Source: Cyanoderma ruficeps (Eukaryota > Chordata > Aves > Passeriformes > Timaliidae). From it: a stretch of 64,000 bases of DNA. The notes under the pieces were generated by a model. The model did not search any database. It was given only the letters and a program-made list of their open reading frames with translations, and had not been told where the DNA came from. The stretch's first letter is position 1. Every line of letters begins with the position of its first letter. Made by a program: the position numbers and the translations under genes. The stretch lies in contig VZDJ01000056.1 in the NCBI GenBank assembly GCA_008694505.1, forward strand, positions 11,179,903 through 11,243,902, read 5' to 3'. Below, piece after piece: positions 1 to 10,739 of this stretch.

Positions 1-326
1 TGCTCTCTGCTTGTTCCTCCACAAGGACAGAGTTATAAAAAATTATGCAATGCTATAAGCTTAAAATATGTGGAAAAGGGAAAAATAACAAGTCTGCAAC
101 ATTTGCAAGTGAAAAAAATACCATGCAATTCAAATTCCTCTGGAATTTACAAAACAGAGGAGTTGTCAAGTGTCAGTCCAAGTTTCTCCTTACAGTGCAT
201 GTTTGTCACCCCCCCCAAACCTCCTCCAAATTCCCAGCTCACACGGCAGTGGGAGCTCAGTGAGAATCCCTCTCCAGCAAAGCCAGCTCCCTCCTGGAGT
301 GTCACAACACCCAGAGTGCTTCACTA
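1..326. other. Single-copy-looking sequence
   Basis: No gene, repeat family or regulatory element is recognisable here. There is a short C-run near 211-218. Short open frames overlap in several frames without splice or codon-usage support. Confidence 0.4.
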
Positions 327-902
327 AAACTTCTGAAGGCTCCAACCATCAGCACCTTGTTATCCAAAAGTCTCTCTTACCTTTTCTCTGCAGCCTCCCA
401 TGGGCAGCTCTGGCTCTTTGTCTCTTCTTTCTCCAGTTCCAGCTCCTTCCTGTCCTCAGCACAGCCACCTCACCCTGTGTGTCCCTCACACAGCATCTGA
501 CCCTCTCTGTCCCTCACACACCCTCCTGTCCCTCCCTCCTCACAGCAGGGCCAGCAGACCCCAACTGAACCTCTCCCAGCAAACTCCCTCTTTATCACAC
601 CCAGGGCTGGGAGGGCTGCTCCCACTCTTTGGTAATTAACACAGCTGCAATGTGGGGCAGGATTGTCTTCTGCACCATCTCTGTCTGTGTCCCCACACTG
701 GAATGTCCAAAAGTGGGGAAGTCCCCTCCACCTAAAGCTCCTCCAGTCCCACCCCCTGACACCTTCCACCATCCCAGCTGCTTCCAAGTCTCGTCCAGCC
801 TGGCCCTGGACAATCCAGGGATGGGGCAGCCACAGCTTCTCTGGGCACCCGACTTTAGAGTTCCTTTTGTACATCAAATATCTCCTTTTCCCTGATTTTC
901 CT
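327..902. repeat. Dispersed ~580-bp repeat, copy A (direct repeat of 33156-33743)
   Basis: This segment matches 33156-33743 in the same orientation, from the shared 'aaacttctgaaggctccaacc' start to the shared 'tttccctgattttcct' end, with small indels and scattered substitutions. The part around 790-850 reads as reverse-complement CR1 3' sequence (a diverged 'ccagcctggccctgg...gatggggcagccacagcttctctgggcac'). The remainder is pyrimidine-rich and of no family I can name. It could be a composite interspersed repeat (CR1 plus an unknown element) present in many genomic copies, or a local segmental duplication. The sharp loss of similarity at both ends favours a discrete element. Confidence 0.7.
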
Positions 903-1887
903 AACTGTCCAACACCAACCAGCAAAGACAGGCAGCACTAAAACACCTTGGCCATCACCTTTGGAATCCTCTGCCCCTCTGCAGACACCATCTTCTGCTT
1001 CAGCAGAGAGGAGCAGGGGGTGTTGAGGCTGAGCTGGGTGACAGTGGCAGACGACAGAGAGCTGGAGGCACCTGAGGAGCTAAGGGAGATGGTCAGGCAG
1101 AGTTTGGGTGGCACTGCAGGGCACAAAGAGCTGGGTGCTCCAGAAGAGCCCCGTGGAAGTGTGGAGATGCTGGGCAATGCCTGGTGGAGTCGTGGGGCTT
1201 GAGGGGAAATTGCTGGAGGGGTGTTCCTTGTTTCCTGTATCAATATATTGACCTAGATTCCTGTCAACTCCTGGATTTACCCCTAGGAAAAGATATTTTG
1301 TACTGCCTTTTCAGAAGACACACTGGAGAAAAGGTGCTTTACATGTCAAGCAGGCCTCCTTCCAATTAGAGCCCTATGAATGCAGTTTAGCAGCAGATGT
1401 ATGAAATAAACAGTGAGGCAGCCACAAAGCTCATCCATCCACTCCTGATTAGTTCCACGATGCCTCCCATCCGGGCATCACTTCAGGTGGAACGTTCTGC
1501 CTTGCCCTGCCTCCTAAATTCTGTCTCTTTGAGGAAATATCGAGTGAGGCAGCAGGATGCAGCAGGATATTTGTCAGCACATCGATCGGGATTTGCATGG
1601 CAGGGCTGTTTGTGCTCAGCCTGTTCCTCCCCAGCGTTAACCACGCCGTGAATTCCTGGGAAACTGATGGCCCTGTGCCTTCCATCCTGCTCTGTTAAGT
1701 CCCTCAGCTCCTGACAGGTCTCAATTCCAAACACGGGGTTGTTCAGCACAAAACAAAAGGGCAGCGCTGCCCTGATCAATACGGACTCCTGGGAAGCTGC
1801 CAAGGGATATTCATCTCCCAGCCTGGGAATCACAGCACAGCTTCTGCCTCTGGAGAGGCTGTGGAATGCCTGGGGGCAGCAGGGCAC
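903..1887. other. Single-copy-looking region with unrecognised open frames
   Basis: No identifiable gene. The minus strand is open for 138 codons at 1483-1899, with mixed, natural-looking amino-acid composition, but I see no strong splice donor and recognise no family. A short plus-strand frame at 1184-1369 encodes HTGEK, the C2H2 zinc-finger linker motif, without the flanking Cys and His pairs. Around 1058-1190 two loosely similar purine-rich ~70-bp stretches lie in tandem. Confidence 0.35.
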
Positions 1888-2190
1888 CCACACCTGCACC
1901 CACCCTGCCCGTGAGGGTCTAACTCCATGAAATCTCCCTCAGAATTCCATACCTGCACCCATCCTGCCTCTGGGTGAGGTTTTGAATCCATGAAATCTCC
2001 CTCAGAATTCCACACCTGCACCCACCCTGCCTGTGAGCGTTTGAATCCATGAAATCTCCCTCAGAATTCCATACATGCACCCATCCTGCCTGTGAGGGTT
2101 TGAATCCATGAAATCTCCCTCAGACTCCCATACCTGCACCCATCCTGCCTGTGAGCGTTTGAATCCATGAAATCTCCCTCAGAATTCCAA
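1888..2190. repeat. 59-bp minisatellite, about 5 units
   Basis: Tandem units carry the landmarks 'cacctgcacccaycctgcc', 'gtgagsgtttgaatccatg' and 'aaatctccctcagaattcc' in fixed order, with a 59-bp period. Units differ by a few substitutions (gagggt/gagcgt, cccat/cccac) and the first is the most diverged. The overlapping short open frames here come from the repeat. Confidence 0.9.
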
Positions 2191-2480
2191 TCCCAGTACC
2201 TGTTATATCAAAGGAGACAGATCTGTCATCCACATCCACTTGAGCCACCCAAAAAGAGAGAGGGATATGCAAATATCTTCTTCACATGCTGCATTTTACA
2301 GTCATTTTTTTTTTCTCTCGTTACTCCCTTCCTTTTACCTGTCATTAAGAGGCAAAAAAACCTTAAGTTTTTGTTTTCCCAGTCCCTGATTTTCTGACAT
2401 GGAGAATGAGATTCCCAAGACGGGAGCAGAGCAATTGCCAAGAGCCCCTTGAACAGTTCCCATCATCCTGCTCAGGCATT

Positions 2481-2622
2481 TATGGGAATGGAAGCAGAAT
2501 TCAATTCCAGCCATAGGTATAGGAATGGAAGCAGAATTCCAGCCATAGATATGGGAATGGAAGCAGAATTCCAGCCATAGATATGGGAATGGAAGCAGAA
2601 TTCCAGCCATAGATATGGGAAT
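2481..2622. repeat. 32-bp minisatellite, about 4 units
   Basis: The unit 'gggaatggaagcagaa' + 'ttccagccatagatat' (32 bp) is repeated about four times. The first copy has a 5-bp internal insertion and the last is cut short at 'gggaatttcagc'. A repeat-encoded open frame on the minus strand is not considered a gene. Confidence 0.9.
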
Positions 2623-5324
2623 TTCAGCATGGCACAGGCTGGGTCTTGGATTATCAAGAATGAGAAGCACTTGAAGCCCCCAAAGCTTCCAGCTGCTGAG
2701 GGGCACTGGGAAAAGCGGGTCCCAAAATCCATGTCATGAGTGCCAGGACCACGTCATTAACAGGAACAGTCATTAATTACAGAGGACTTGACTTTCCAAA
2801 GGGTCCTGGAGGTGACAGAGCCCTGGTCTGTGTGAATCCTCATCCGTGGTGCCATAGAAATCTCGTGCTTTTGACACAACCATCCTTGGGATGAAGCAAA
2901 ACCATCTTAGAAACAGATGGAGCAGGGCAGCTCCTGCCCAAAAATAGACATTCCTTTAAAAATAGATGAAAGCAACATTTAATTTAGTTGAAAGGTGGAG
3001 ATGAACCATTAAGAAATCCGGGCTCGTCTAAATACCTGCTTGTCATGTATATTTAATTGTTTTCATTTCCATTTGGATTGCGCTCTGCACTTACACAATG
3101 GCCACAGCTTGTCCTCAAGTGTCTGAGCATGAGAGGGACTTGAGAGGATTCTGAAAGGGAAAAGGATGAGGAGATTTCTGGGCAAAAATAGATGTCAAAA
3201 ACACCCAAAAGGCTGTTATGAAGAATTAATAATCAGTCCTTGATAAAGAGATGCAAAAGCAGGGGTGAGGAGCAGGACAAACCCACATTACAAACACATC
3301 AGCCATTAAAAAACTGCTGCTTGAAGACAGTCTGGTAGAACAAATCACCCTTTTCCTTCTTGTTCTTCAAACCAGGACAAAGCAGTGGGAAGCGTTGCTC
3401 CAAACCACTTCATTAATATCAGATCAGCTGCAAAAGACATTTTAGGAGCAGCTAATTACCAAACCTCTGATCAATGTGCGGTGGGATGAAGGTTGTAGCT
3501 CCTGCAGGTTCCAGACCTCAGCTCCAAAGATGTTCTTCAGAGTCCTTGAAAAATTCATTTTCTTCACAACTCCCCTCATTATTTATTAATGACTGTTATT
3601 CTGAATTCTGGATCACCATCATTTCCTCAAGCAGGAGCATAATTTTTCCTTCTCTTATCAAAACAAAACCAGGAACTCGAGTACATTCCCCTGGGGTTTG
3701 AGTGTTCCCCCTTTTCTTCAAGCCAGGAACCCTCATATCCAGACCTTACATGGATCCAGCAGGAATTTATGTGAGATCCTCAAAGTCTTCAACGTTTTCT
3801 CTTTAGAGATTCCTGCCAAAGGCATTTGGTTTCAGCTGAAATAATGAAATTCAAAGAGACCACGACCTGGCAGTAGCTGGCCATGCAGAGAAGGTGTTTT
3901 GTCAGTACAAGTGGCACTTTAACCACCAGGACATTTTTTTCTGCACATCCACAATTCCAGAGGGATTCTGCACCCCTGGTCCAGGGCTGGTTGAGCATCT
4001 CCCTGATCTTTTCCATCAGAGCTGTGTCAGTCAGGGGCATGGGAATTCATCCCACTGGGTGCCTTCCTTATGGAAACGAGTTATTACTCAGAGGTTCGAC
4101 TAATGTGAGCACAAAAAAAGGATCTTTCTCCTCAGAGAGAGGACAGATGGTTTTCCCTCCTTGTGAAGGGTTGGTTTTTCAACACAAGCTGCCTCTCCAG
4201 TGGAGAGGAGGAGGGGGGAATCATCTCTTAATTACTGCTCCACTGCCTGAAAGCACATTCTGGGAGCAGAAGGTATTGGATGGAGTTTTCTTACACCAAA
4301 GTCAGACATAAAAAAGAAATCACAGAACTGTTTTGGTTAACGGGAGGAAAATTTATATTAAAAAAATCCCCCACTAGAACTGGGTGATCCTTCCCCACCT
4401 CGCACAGAACAACCTGAATCAAAGCCAGAGCCTCTTTTCTTAGGAGGTGAAACACAAACACCCGAAGAATTAAGTGACAATTCCTTCATGTTCCTGAGTT
4501 ATGGATTAGAAAAATCGTCTCAGCAGCACTGATCAATGGGAACTTCAAAGAGAAACATGGCCCATCCATTACAGTTCCTCCCAATTACATCCTTCTGCTG
4601 AGAACTGCAGTTTATGTTCCTTCCAGGCTTCCAAAAACGAGAGAGCAGGATTTTAAAAAACAGCTTCTAAGCGAGCTTTACCTTTCTATTGAATTCAAAC
4701 ACCGCAGGACCGGTTATATTGGGAGTAAATTCCGAACTGCTGGTGCTACATCTGAAATGGAAGCCCCATTTTCAAACAAAAATCAGAAGCATCTCAAAGC
4801 TGTTGGTTTTGCTGATCATTTTCTTGCCTTTTTGTTGAGCTTCAACAAATTTTGTCTAAATCCACAAATCATTTTGGGTAAGCTGAAAATCATTTACCTC
4901 ATTTGGTTGGTGAGCTGTGGGTTTTCATCAGGTTATTTCAACCTCCTGAGCTCTCTTGAGTTTCGGAGAGGAGTTTGGGATTGTTCCCTCCTTTTCTCCT
5001 GGAAACCACATAGAAATGTGACTCCATCCTTCTCCCTCCATCAGCCAAAGGCTTCCTTGAAGTGGAGAATCCCACCTGAAGCCAGGAAAACACTGGAAAA
5101 CAGGAATAACAGCAGCAGCATCTCCTGAGTGCTGGTACTTTTCTGTCGTGGGGCTTTTTTACCTCCAGCCCATCGAGTGTCCAGCAGCTGCCATCATTCC
5201 CTGAGATGAGGGAGGATGAGATGAGCCTGTTCTGGATGGTAATTCCCACCTGCTCCAAACCTGCCACACGCTCCCTGTTCAGGGAGGAGCTCTCTGAGCC
5301 CTCCAGAGGGTTGAGGAGTAAGTT
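2623..5324. other. Single-copy region with two CNE-like blocks
   Basis: No gene or known repeat is recognised. The stretches about 2940-3120 and 4440-4760 are AT-rich, low in CpA/TpG decay and dense in TAATT/ATTTA-type homeodomain core motifs, which resembles vertebrate conserved non-coding DNA. That judgement rests on composition only. A 38-bp minus-strand segment at 5163-5200 has good splice borders but is too short to call an exon. Confidence 0.35.
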
Positions 5325-5730
5325 CTGTGTTGGAATTCTGGAAACTTGGATTTGGGGATTTTAGTAGATAGTAATACATGTGAGTCAAGATGGAGGACTT
5401 TGGGCATTGTCTATGTCCTTCTTCCTTCTTCTTCACCTTCTTCTTCCTTCTTCTTCATGGGTTTGGGTGGTTTTCTTTAGTTGGGTGAGAAAGGTCTGCA
5501 TTGAGGGCCTTGGGTGGTCATTATTGGGTCAAAAACATAAATAATACAGGTGTCACCTTGTTATTGGGTAATTAGTGCTTAAATAACCTTGGAAAGAGTT
5601 AGAGGTGCTCCATTTTACCTCATTTCTCTAACCTGGCTGGTTGGAGCTCACAGCTGGTGAGTCTGTAAATAGACATGAAATATCAAAACATCCAAGTCCG
5701 AACTCGAAACCAACGTTTCCTGTGTATTAT
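5325..5730 (+). mobile_element. Possible solo LTR or other retroelement remnant
   Basis: The layout is LTR-like: a pyrimidine (CTT) tract at 5409-5457, then 'ttgggtgg' and 'attgggt' motifs repeated several times, an 'aaataa' signal near 5538-5544 and a CTCACAGCTGGTGAG box at 5648. I recognise no family for certain and could not find target-site duplications. It may instead be single-copy. Confidence 0.25.
5409..5457. repeat. CTT-rich low-complexity tract
   Basis: An imperfect (CTT)n pyrimidine run on the plus strand, interrupted by single A and C changes. It may belong to the surrounding LTR-like element. Confidence 0.75.
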
Positions 5731-6425
5731 TCATCCTGACCTTGGCAGAGAAAAAGAAGCCAGAACCTTCACAGTTCTGCACACAGAGCAGTGAACTATC
5801 CCCTGCTTTTCCTTCAGCACTGGCTGATCCTGCCACACCAAGGTGTGACCTGCAGCATTTCCTTTCTCCCAGCCCTTGGAATTCCCCAGGGCTGCTCAGC
5901 CCCCTTGGTGACCAGTCTGCTTTAAGTACCAGCAGCTCCCAATTAACTGATGTGATCTTTAAAGATCATTAACCAGTCCTCACTCTCTTTGCAGTGGAAC
6001 TATGGAATCACCCCCTGGTTATCCAGAATTAGCCAGGGCTTTGTTTGGTTTGCAGGGCACAGATAACAATGGATTCTATTCCGGGAATTATGTACCAATT
6101 ATCTCTGAAATTAGGCTGCACACAGGGGATTGCTGAGCTGCCTTGGGAAAATTACAATTTTTTTCCCCCCTCTCCTGCCTCTTTCCCCCAGCCCACCTCA
6201 ATACCTCCCACATCATTGTTTATTTCTGCTGTAATTTGTTCTTACACAGCCCCAGCACCCAAAAAGCTCCAACCCCCTAGAGGAGGTAATCCTGGAGATT
6301 GGCTCTCAGGGTCAGGGGTTAGTCCATCACCACCACACCAGGAACCAAACCCATGGGTGCTGTCACACCTGAGGGTTTCGGGGGAAAGGCAGAGCTCTGC
6401 AGCAGCTGAGGGGTTCAGCTGCAAC
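5731..6425. other. Single-copy-looking sequence
   Basis: No element is identified. A good 3' splice-like sequence (pyrimidine tract ending TTTGCAG) precedes position 5996 and is followed by an open frame to about 6130, but no donor or known family was found. A T/C-rich tract lies at 6157-6192. Confidence 0.3.
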
Positions 6426-6640
6426 CACAGAGTCACAGAATCCTTCAGGCTGGAAAAGCCCTCCAAGATCATCACATCCAACCTTCACCCACCAAACCAT
6501 ATCAAAAAGTGCCTCGTGACTCACAGCTCCCAGGGGCTGAGCTGGACCAGCACTGGACACAGTGACCTCCCAGGAAAACTCCAAGTGCTGCTTTCCCTGA
6601 TTCAGCCATTCCTCAGCCCTGAGCAAAGGGGAATTTTTCT
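6426..6640 (-). mobile_element. CR1 LINE 3' fragment (minus orientation)
   Basis: It opens with 'agagtcacagaatcc', the reverse complement of the CR1 octamer tail, followed by 'ggctggaaaagccctccaagatcat' as in the 3' untranslated region of avian CR1. The distal part (after about 6530) is strongly diverged, so the 5' truncation point is approximate. An apparent 269-codon plus-strand frame crosses this copy and is not a gene. Confidence 0.7.
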
Positions 6641-8544
6641 TCAAAAGGTCGTTTTTTGGGTAAATCAAGCGTGGCACTGCGGTGTCAGGGCAGAGCAGGA
6701 GGTCCAGGCAGCAGAGGAAGGACAGGACAGAGTCAGTCAAAACACAAAACACCCACCTGCATCTGGGTTATGGATCTCTTCCAAGGAGACAAAGCTGATT
6801 TGGGCATTTCATTATTTACATCCCACCAGCCCAAGCCCTTTCGGGGATTTTTAATTGCACAAAGAGTTTTTTCTGCTCCTTCCAAAATGCTCTTTATGTG
6901 GAAAGAGCTGATGGAGCACCAGGAGAGGAGTTTATGCTCCAGCAGGTCTGGAGCAGCTCTGCACCCCTGCAGTCCCTGTCTGCTGCTCCTGAGGTGCTGC
7001 CAGCACACAGGGAGGAGGGCAGAGCCTGCCAGAGCCCTCCTGCCTGCTCTGATGGCACAGGAGCCTCGGGGATGGCTGTGAGTGAAGCTCCAGCTGCAGG
7101 TTGTGGCTGCAGCAGAGACCCTCAGCACTCAGTGTCTGCTGAATTAGCTTAATTCATTTTTCTAAGTTGAATTTAGAATAGGAAAAATGGTAGCTGGGAC
7201 AGTTTTCATCCAGCCTGACTGAAGCCATCGTGGCTGCATCTGCTGCCCTTGTTCTGCAGGAGTGAAATCCCCAGAGCCATCCTGGGACCATCCATAATCT
7301 CATGCAGAGGAAGGTGGAAATAAGGCTCAAGCAGGGTATCAACAAAATGAGGCAAAGCTCTGCTCCATAAACACCTGGAGCACCTGCTGTGGGATGTTCA
7401 GGGTGGGAGCAGAGAGCCCTGCCCACCCTGGCACCGTGCCTGGCCCATCACACCCTCACCTTGGGATCTGCCTGGGAAATGAAATGTTCTTTCAAAATCC
7501 CCTCCTGCCCAGGTCCTGCCTGCTCCCCACACCAAAGGAGCTCAGGTGGATCTTTGTGATGTCTCTCTTCAGCCTGGCAGGTAAACCTGGATGCAAAAAC
7601 TGTTCAAAAATTCACCTTTGGGGGGGGCAATTAGTGTGCAAGGATCATCACTGTGAGTCCTCAGCCCTGAGAAACATCTCGGAGAGTTCAATCCCAGCCC
7701 TGTTAAGGCTGGGGGTGACACAGGGCTGGACCTGCCCTGTGCCCTGGGAGCTCCTTCCCACTGCTCAGGCATTCCCATCACAGAATCCTGCACTGAGCCA
7801 CGCTGAGTTTTTCACCTGTCACTTGCCAGAACAGCTCCCAGCTTTGGGCATTTTTCTAACAGCGAATGGGGTTGTCGAAGAAATAAATGTTTATACAGCG
7901 TGTTGGATTTATCACTGGAGTAAATCAGGTGATGCTGGGGGAAAATAGGAGTGGAAATTATCTACAGGCATGGCAGTTTGAGAGATCCTTCTTCCCACAG
8001 TACCTGAGCCAGGGAATGTCTCTGGAAGCTGAGCACAGTGAGCCCAGAGCCCAGGCTGGTCCCATGGCAGTGCCTTTAATCACTGCACAGACACAACTCC
8101 CACTGATACCAGCACAGCTTTTGCATTCTTGCAAAATCAGCATCTTTTTTGGGTTTTTCTTTTTTTATAGCAAAACCACATGCTCAGCTTCAGGGGGAAC
8201 TGGGTGGCAAAACCCCAGAGAAAATGCCAGGCAAGTCTCCTTTTTGACCTGACTCAAAATTAAAAATGTAACAAATAGCACTCAGCAGAGAGCTGAGGAA
8301 ACGCTGGAAGAGCAGTGAGTGGGATCCTTGCTTTGGGCACAGTGTGTGGGAAAACAGGTGCATATAAATAGACTTTTAAAGCATCAAGATTCATGTATGA
8401 ACTGAAAACAAAGACTTCCTACATACCCACATAGCAATCCTACACACAGACACCGCGCTTCTGAATTTGGGTTAGAAGCATCCAAGAGGAAATGTTTATA
8501 TTCCTGCGTCTTCTGTGAAAACTGAAATGAAAATTGTTTTAAAA
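6641..8544. other. Single-copy-looking region, moderately GC-rich
   Basis: Nothing recognisable was found. Several long overlapping open frames (6656-7128, 7394-7948) are open in more than one frame or strand at once, as expected of stop-poor GC-rich DNA, and none has codon-usage support. A G-run lies at 7621-7627. Confidence 0.35.
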
Positions 8545-8860
8545 TGAAACAAGAAGGGTGGAGAGGATCTTATTACAAGGGATGGAGGGACAGGACAAGG
8601 GGAATGGCTTTAAACTGCCAGAGGGCAGGGCTGGATGGGATTTTGGGATGGAATTGTTCCCTGGGAGGGTGGGGAGGGGCTGGGATGGAATACCCAGAGC
8701 AGCTGTGGCTGCCCCTGGATCCCTGGCAGTGCCCAAGGCCAGGTTGGACATTGGGTTTGGAGCAGCCTGGGACAGTGGGAGGTGTCCCTGCCATGGCAGG
8801 GGTGGCACTGGGTGGGCTTTAAGGTCCCTCCCAACCCAAACCAGTCTGGGATTCTGGGAT
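8545..8860 (+). mobile_element. CR1 LINE 3' end (plus orientation)
   Basis: The full order of avian CR1 3' landmarks is present: the 'ggagaggatcttattacaaggg' equivalent, 'gacaaggggaatggcttt', 'ccagagcagctgtggctgcc', 'aaggccaggttggacattgg' and 'aaggtccctcccaaccc', ending in ATTCTGGG-type tail units near 8850. It is 5'-truncated, as most avian CR1 insertions are, and carries no intact coding domain. Confidence 0.93.
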
Positions 8861-8954
8861 TTAAATGTCTGGTTAAACTCTGACCGTGGAGCAGCAGCTC
8901 CATGGAAGTCAAAGCAGTTTATGGCCCAGTGGGGCAGGATCTGTGTGTGGTCCT
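8861..8954. other. Short spacer between CR1 and minisatellite
   Basis: No recognisable element. Confidence 0.3.
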
Positions 8955-9011
8955 GGATAAACCCGGGATAAACCCGGGATAGACCCAGGATAAACCCAGG
9001 ATAAACCCAGG
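8955..9011. repeat. 11-bp tandem repeat, 5 units
   Basis: The unit GGATAAACCCG (variants GGATAGACCCA, GGATAAACCCA) is repeated five times. The minus-strand translation gives a YPGF-rich stretch that is only a repeat product. Confidence 0.92.
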
Positions 9012-9292
9012 TTATCTGAGGCAGCAGCACTTCCCTGCCCTCCCCAGTCCACAGACACACAAGGAGCAGCTCGTTAATTAAGGTTATCAAGTTCCCTTGC
9101 ACGGCTTCCAGTGCAGAGGAGCCGAGGCTCTCCCGGCTCAGCTGATTGATGGGCTCCTCGGGGCATTTTGCTCCTGTGTCCATGGCCCAAATTTTCCTGG
9201 ATTTCAGCAAATCCCCAAGTTTGGCCTGTGCTGGCCTCAGCCTTGTCCTGGCACTGCCCTGTGGGTGCAGCTCCTGTCAGACAGAGCCAGGA
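9012..9292. other. Single-copy-looking sequence
   Basis: No gene or repeat recognised. Confidence 0.3.
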
Positions 9293-9379
9293 GGGATCTT
9301 GCTCTGCTGCATTGCTGCCCTCTGGGAGCTGCAGGGATCTTGCTCTGCTGCATTGCTGCCCTCTGGGAACTGCAGGGAT
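9293..9379. repeat. 41-bp tandem duplication
   Basis: Two almost identical 41-bp units (GGGATCTTGCTCTGCTGCAT + TGCTGCCCTCTGGGAGCTGCA) lie head to tail and differ at one position, so the duplication is recent or recently homogenised. Confidence 0.92.
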
Positions 9380-9560
9380 ATCGCCATCCCCTTCCAGTGC
9401 CACCCTTGGGTCCTCTGGAATGTCAGGCCACAGAGCTGGCAGCTCCCCAGGAGAGCAGGGAATAGTTTTCCCCTTCTATATTTTCATACTTACTAAAATA
9501 TAACCTTATTCCTGGAAAAAAAAATATATTCTGCTGGTCCATGAGTTATACCTGTGGGTA

Positions 9561-9582
9561 GAAAAAAAAATATTTTTTTTTC
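9561..9582. repeat. Perfect A/T palindrome
   Basis: G, nine A, TA, nine T, C: a 22-bp perfect palindrome within a 160-bp AT-rich patch (9470-9640). It may be slippage-derived. Confidence 0.8.
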
Positions 9583-10424
9583 ACTAAAAATAAACCAGCC
9601 TGACAGAAACCCAGGAGTTTATCAAATTTTTGAGGGACTGAAAAAGTCTTAAACTTAACTTAGGATCCAGTTTTCCTGCGGCAGTTTCTCAGCCCTGGTA
9701 GAAGCTGGAGATATTGGAGTGTGGAACAGAGATATTCCCAGATTTATTGTCAGCCTGACAATGATTATGTAGCCCATTGAGATGGAGTGGGGTGATTTAG
9801 TGGTTTTGGAAGCATTTGTCAGGGTTGATGAATGCATCTGGTGATTCAGGCAATGAAAATGTGAGATTTCCAGCCCGTGGCAGATAAAGGATGCTGCCTG
9901 ATACACGGGGTTATGGCAGGGGTTAGAGAGGGGCATAAAATTTTTATTTGTTTCTCATTTAGAGTTTTAGAGGGAGATGGGAAGGAAGATAACACTTCCT
10001 CCAGCTGAAGAGGCTGTGGGGAGGGTGTTCCCTAACTGATATTTGGCTTTCTTGGGCCCTGGATTCTCACCTGTCACCACTCACCTGGCCTGGGCATCCA
10101 GGTGGGCACACTCAGGTGGGCACACCCCGTGGGGATCTCCAGGCTCCCCCAGCTCTGCAGAAAGATGTGCAAATACTGATTTTCTCACTTGCCCGCTACA
10201 GAGCAAGCTAAGGTTTGATACAAAGCCAGCTGGAAATGAGAAACTGCTTTTAGATGGGTCCAAAATATGGGCATTTTCTTAGATAAAACGAGTTAAATGA
10301 GCTTTTGAAATTCCAGCCATATCCAGACAATTTACAGCTCATTTTGGTTTCAAGTTCACAGATGGAAACAGGTTCTTAGGAAAACAAAGTATATTGAGGT
10401 GTGTTTTATATTGAATTTGTACAC
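9583..10424. other. Single-copy region, CNE-like part at 9650-9960
   Basis: The stretch 9650-9960 is evenly composed, has no simple repeats and carries motifs such as GATTTATTG and AATGATTATG, which looks like conserved non-coding DNA. A splice-flanked 70-bp minus-strand segment lies at 10085-10154 (see findings). Confidence 0.3.
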
Positions 10425-10590
10425 AAATCCCAGAATGGTTTGGATCAGAAGAGACTTTAAAACTCATCCCATCCCACCCCTGCCATGCCAGGGACACCTC
10501 CCATTGTCCCAGGCTGCTCCAACCCCAATGTCCAACCTGGCCTTGGGCACTGCCAGGGATCCAGGGCCAGCCACAGCTGCAGGGCCTCAG
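10425..10590 (-). mobile_element. CR1 LINE 3' fragment (minus orientation)
   Basis: 'cccagaatggtttggatcag' begins the reverse complement of a CR1 3' end, followed by 'gggacacctcccattgtccc' and 'caacctggccttgggcactg', truncated after 'ccacagctgc' at an A-run. Confidence 0.92.
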
Positions 10591-10739
10591 GAAAAAAAAA
10601 AATTTCCCACAATTGAATGAAACTCCAGGCAAAGAGAACCCAGGCCAGAGGCTGTTTAAGACAAAAAAGAAAGGAAATTGAGCATCCTGTTGCTTCGAGA
10701 GCAGTGAAGAACAAGCCTTGCTGCACTAATGGATATTTC
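10591..10739. other. Spacer
   Basis: An A-run followed by sequence without recognisable features. Confidence 0.3.

Noticed and set aside
1311..1340. HTGEK motif suggesting a C2H2 zinc-finger gene
   Set aside because: A single linker match without the Cys2/His2 pairs before or after it. Chance match.
5163..5200. 38-bp minus-strand segment with strong acceptor
   Set aside because: Too short, phase asymmetric, and partner exons are absent.
6045..6854. 269-codon plus-strand open frame
   Set aside because: It runs through a reverse-oriented CR1 fragment and low-complexity T/C DNA, has no domain and is overlapped by minus-strand frames.
7513..7580. Segment between CTGCCCAG and CAG|GTAAAC
   Set aside because: The acceptor tract is weak and the frame shows no coding bias.
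8539..9210. 223-codon minus frame
   Set aside because: It consists of antisense CR1 plus the 11-bp minisatellite.
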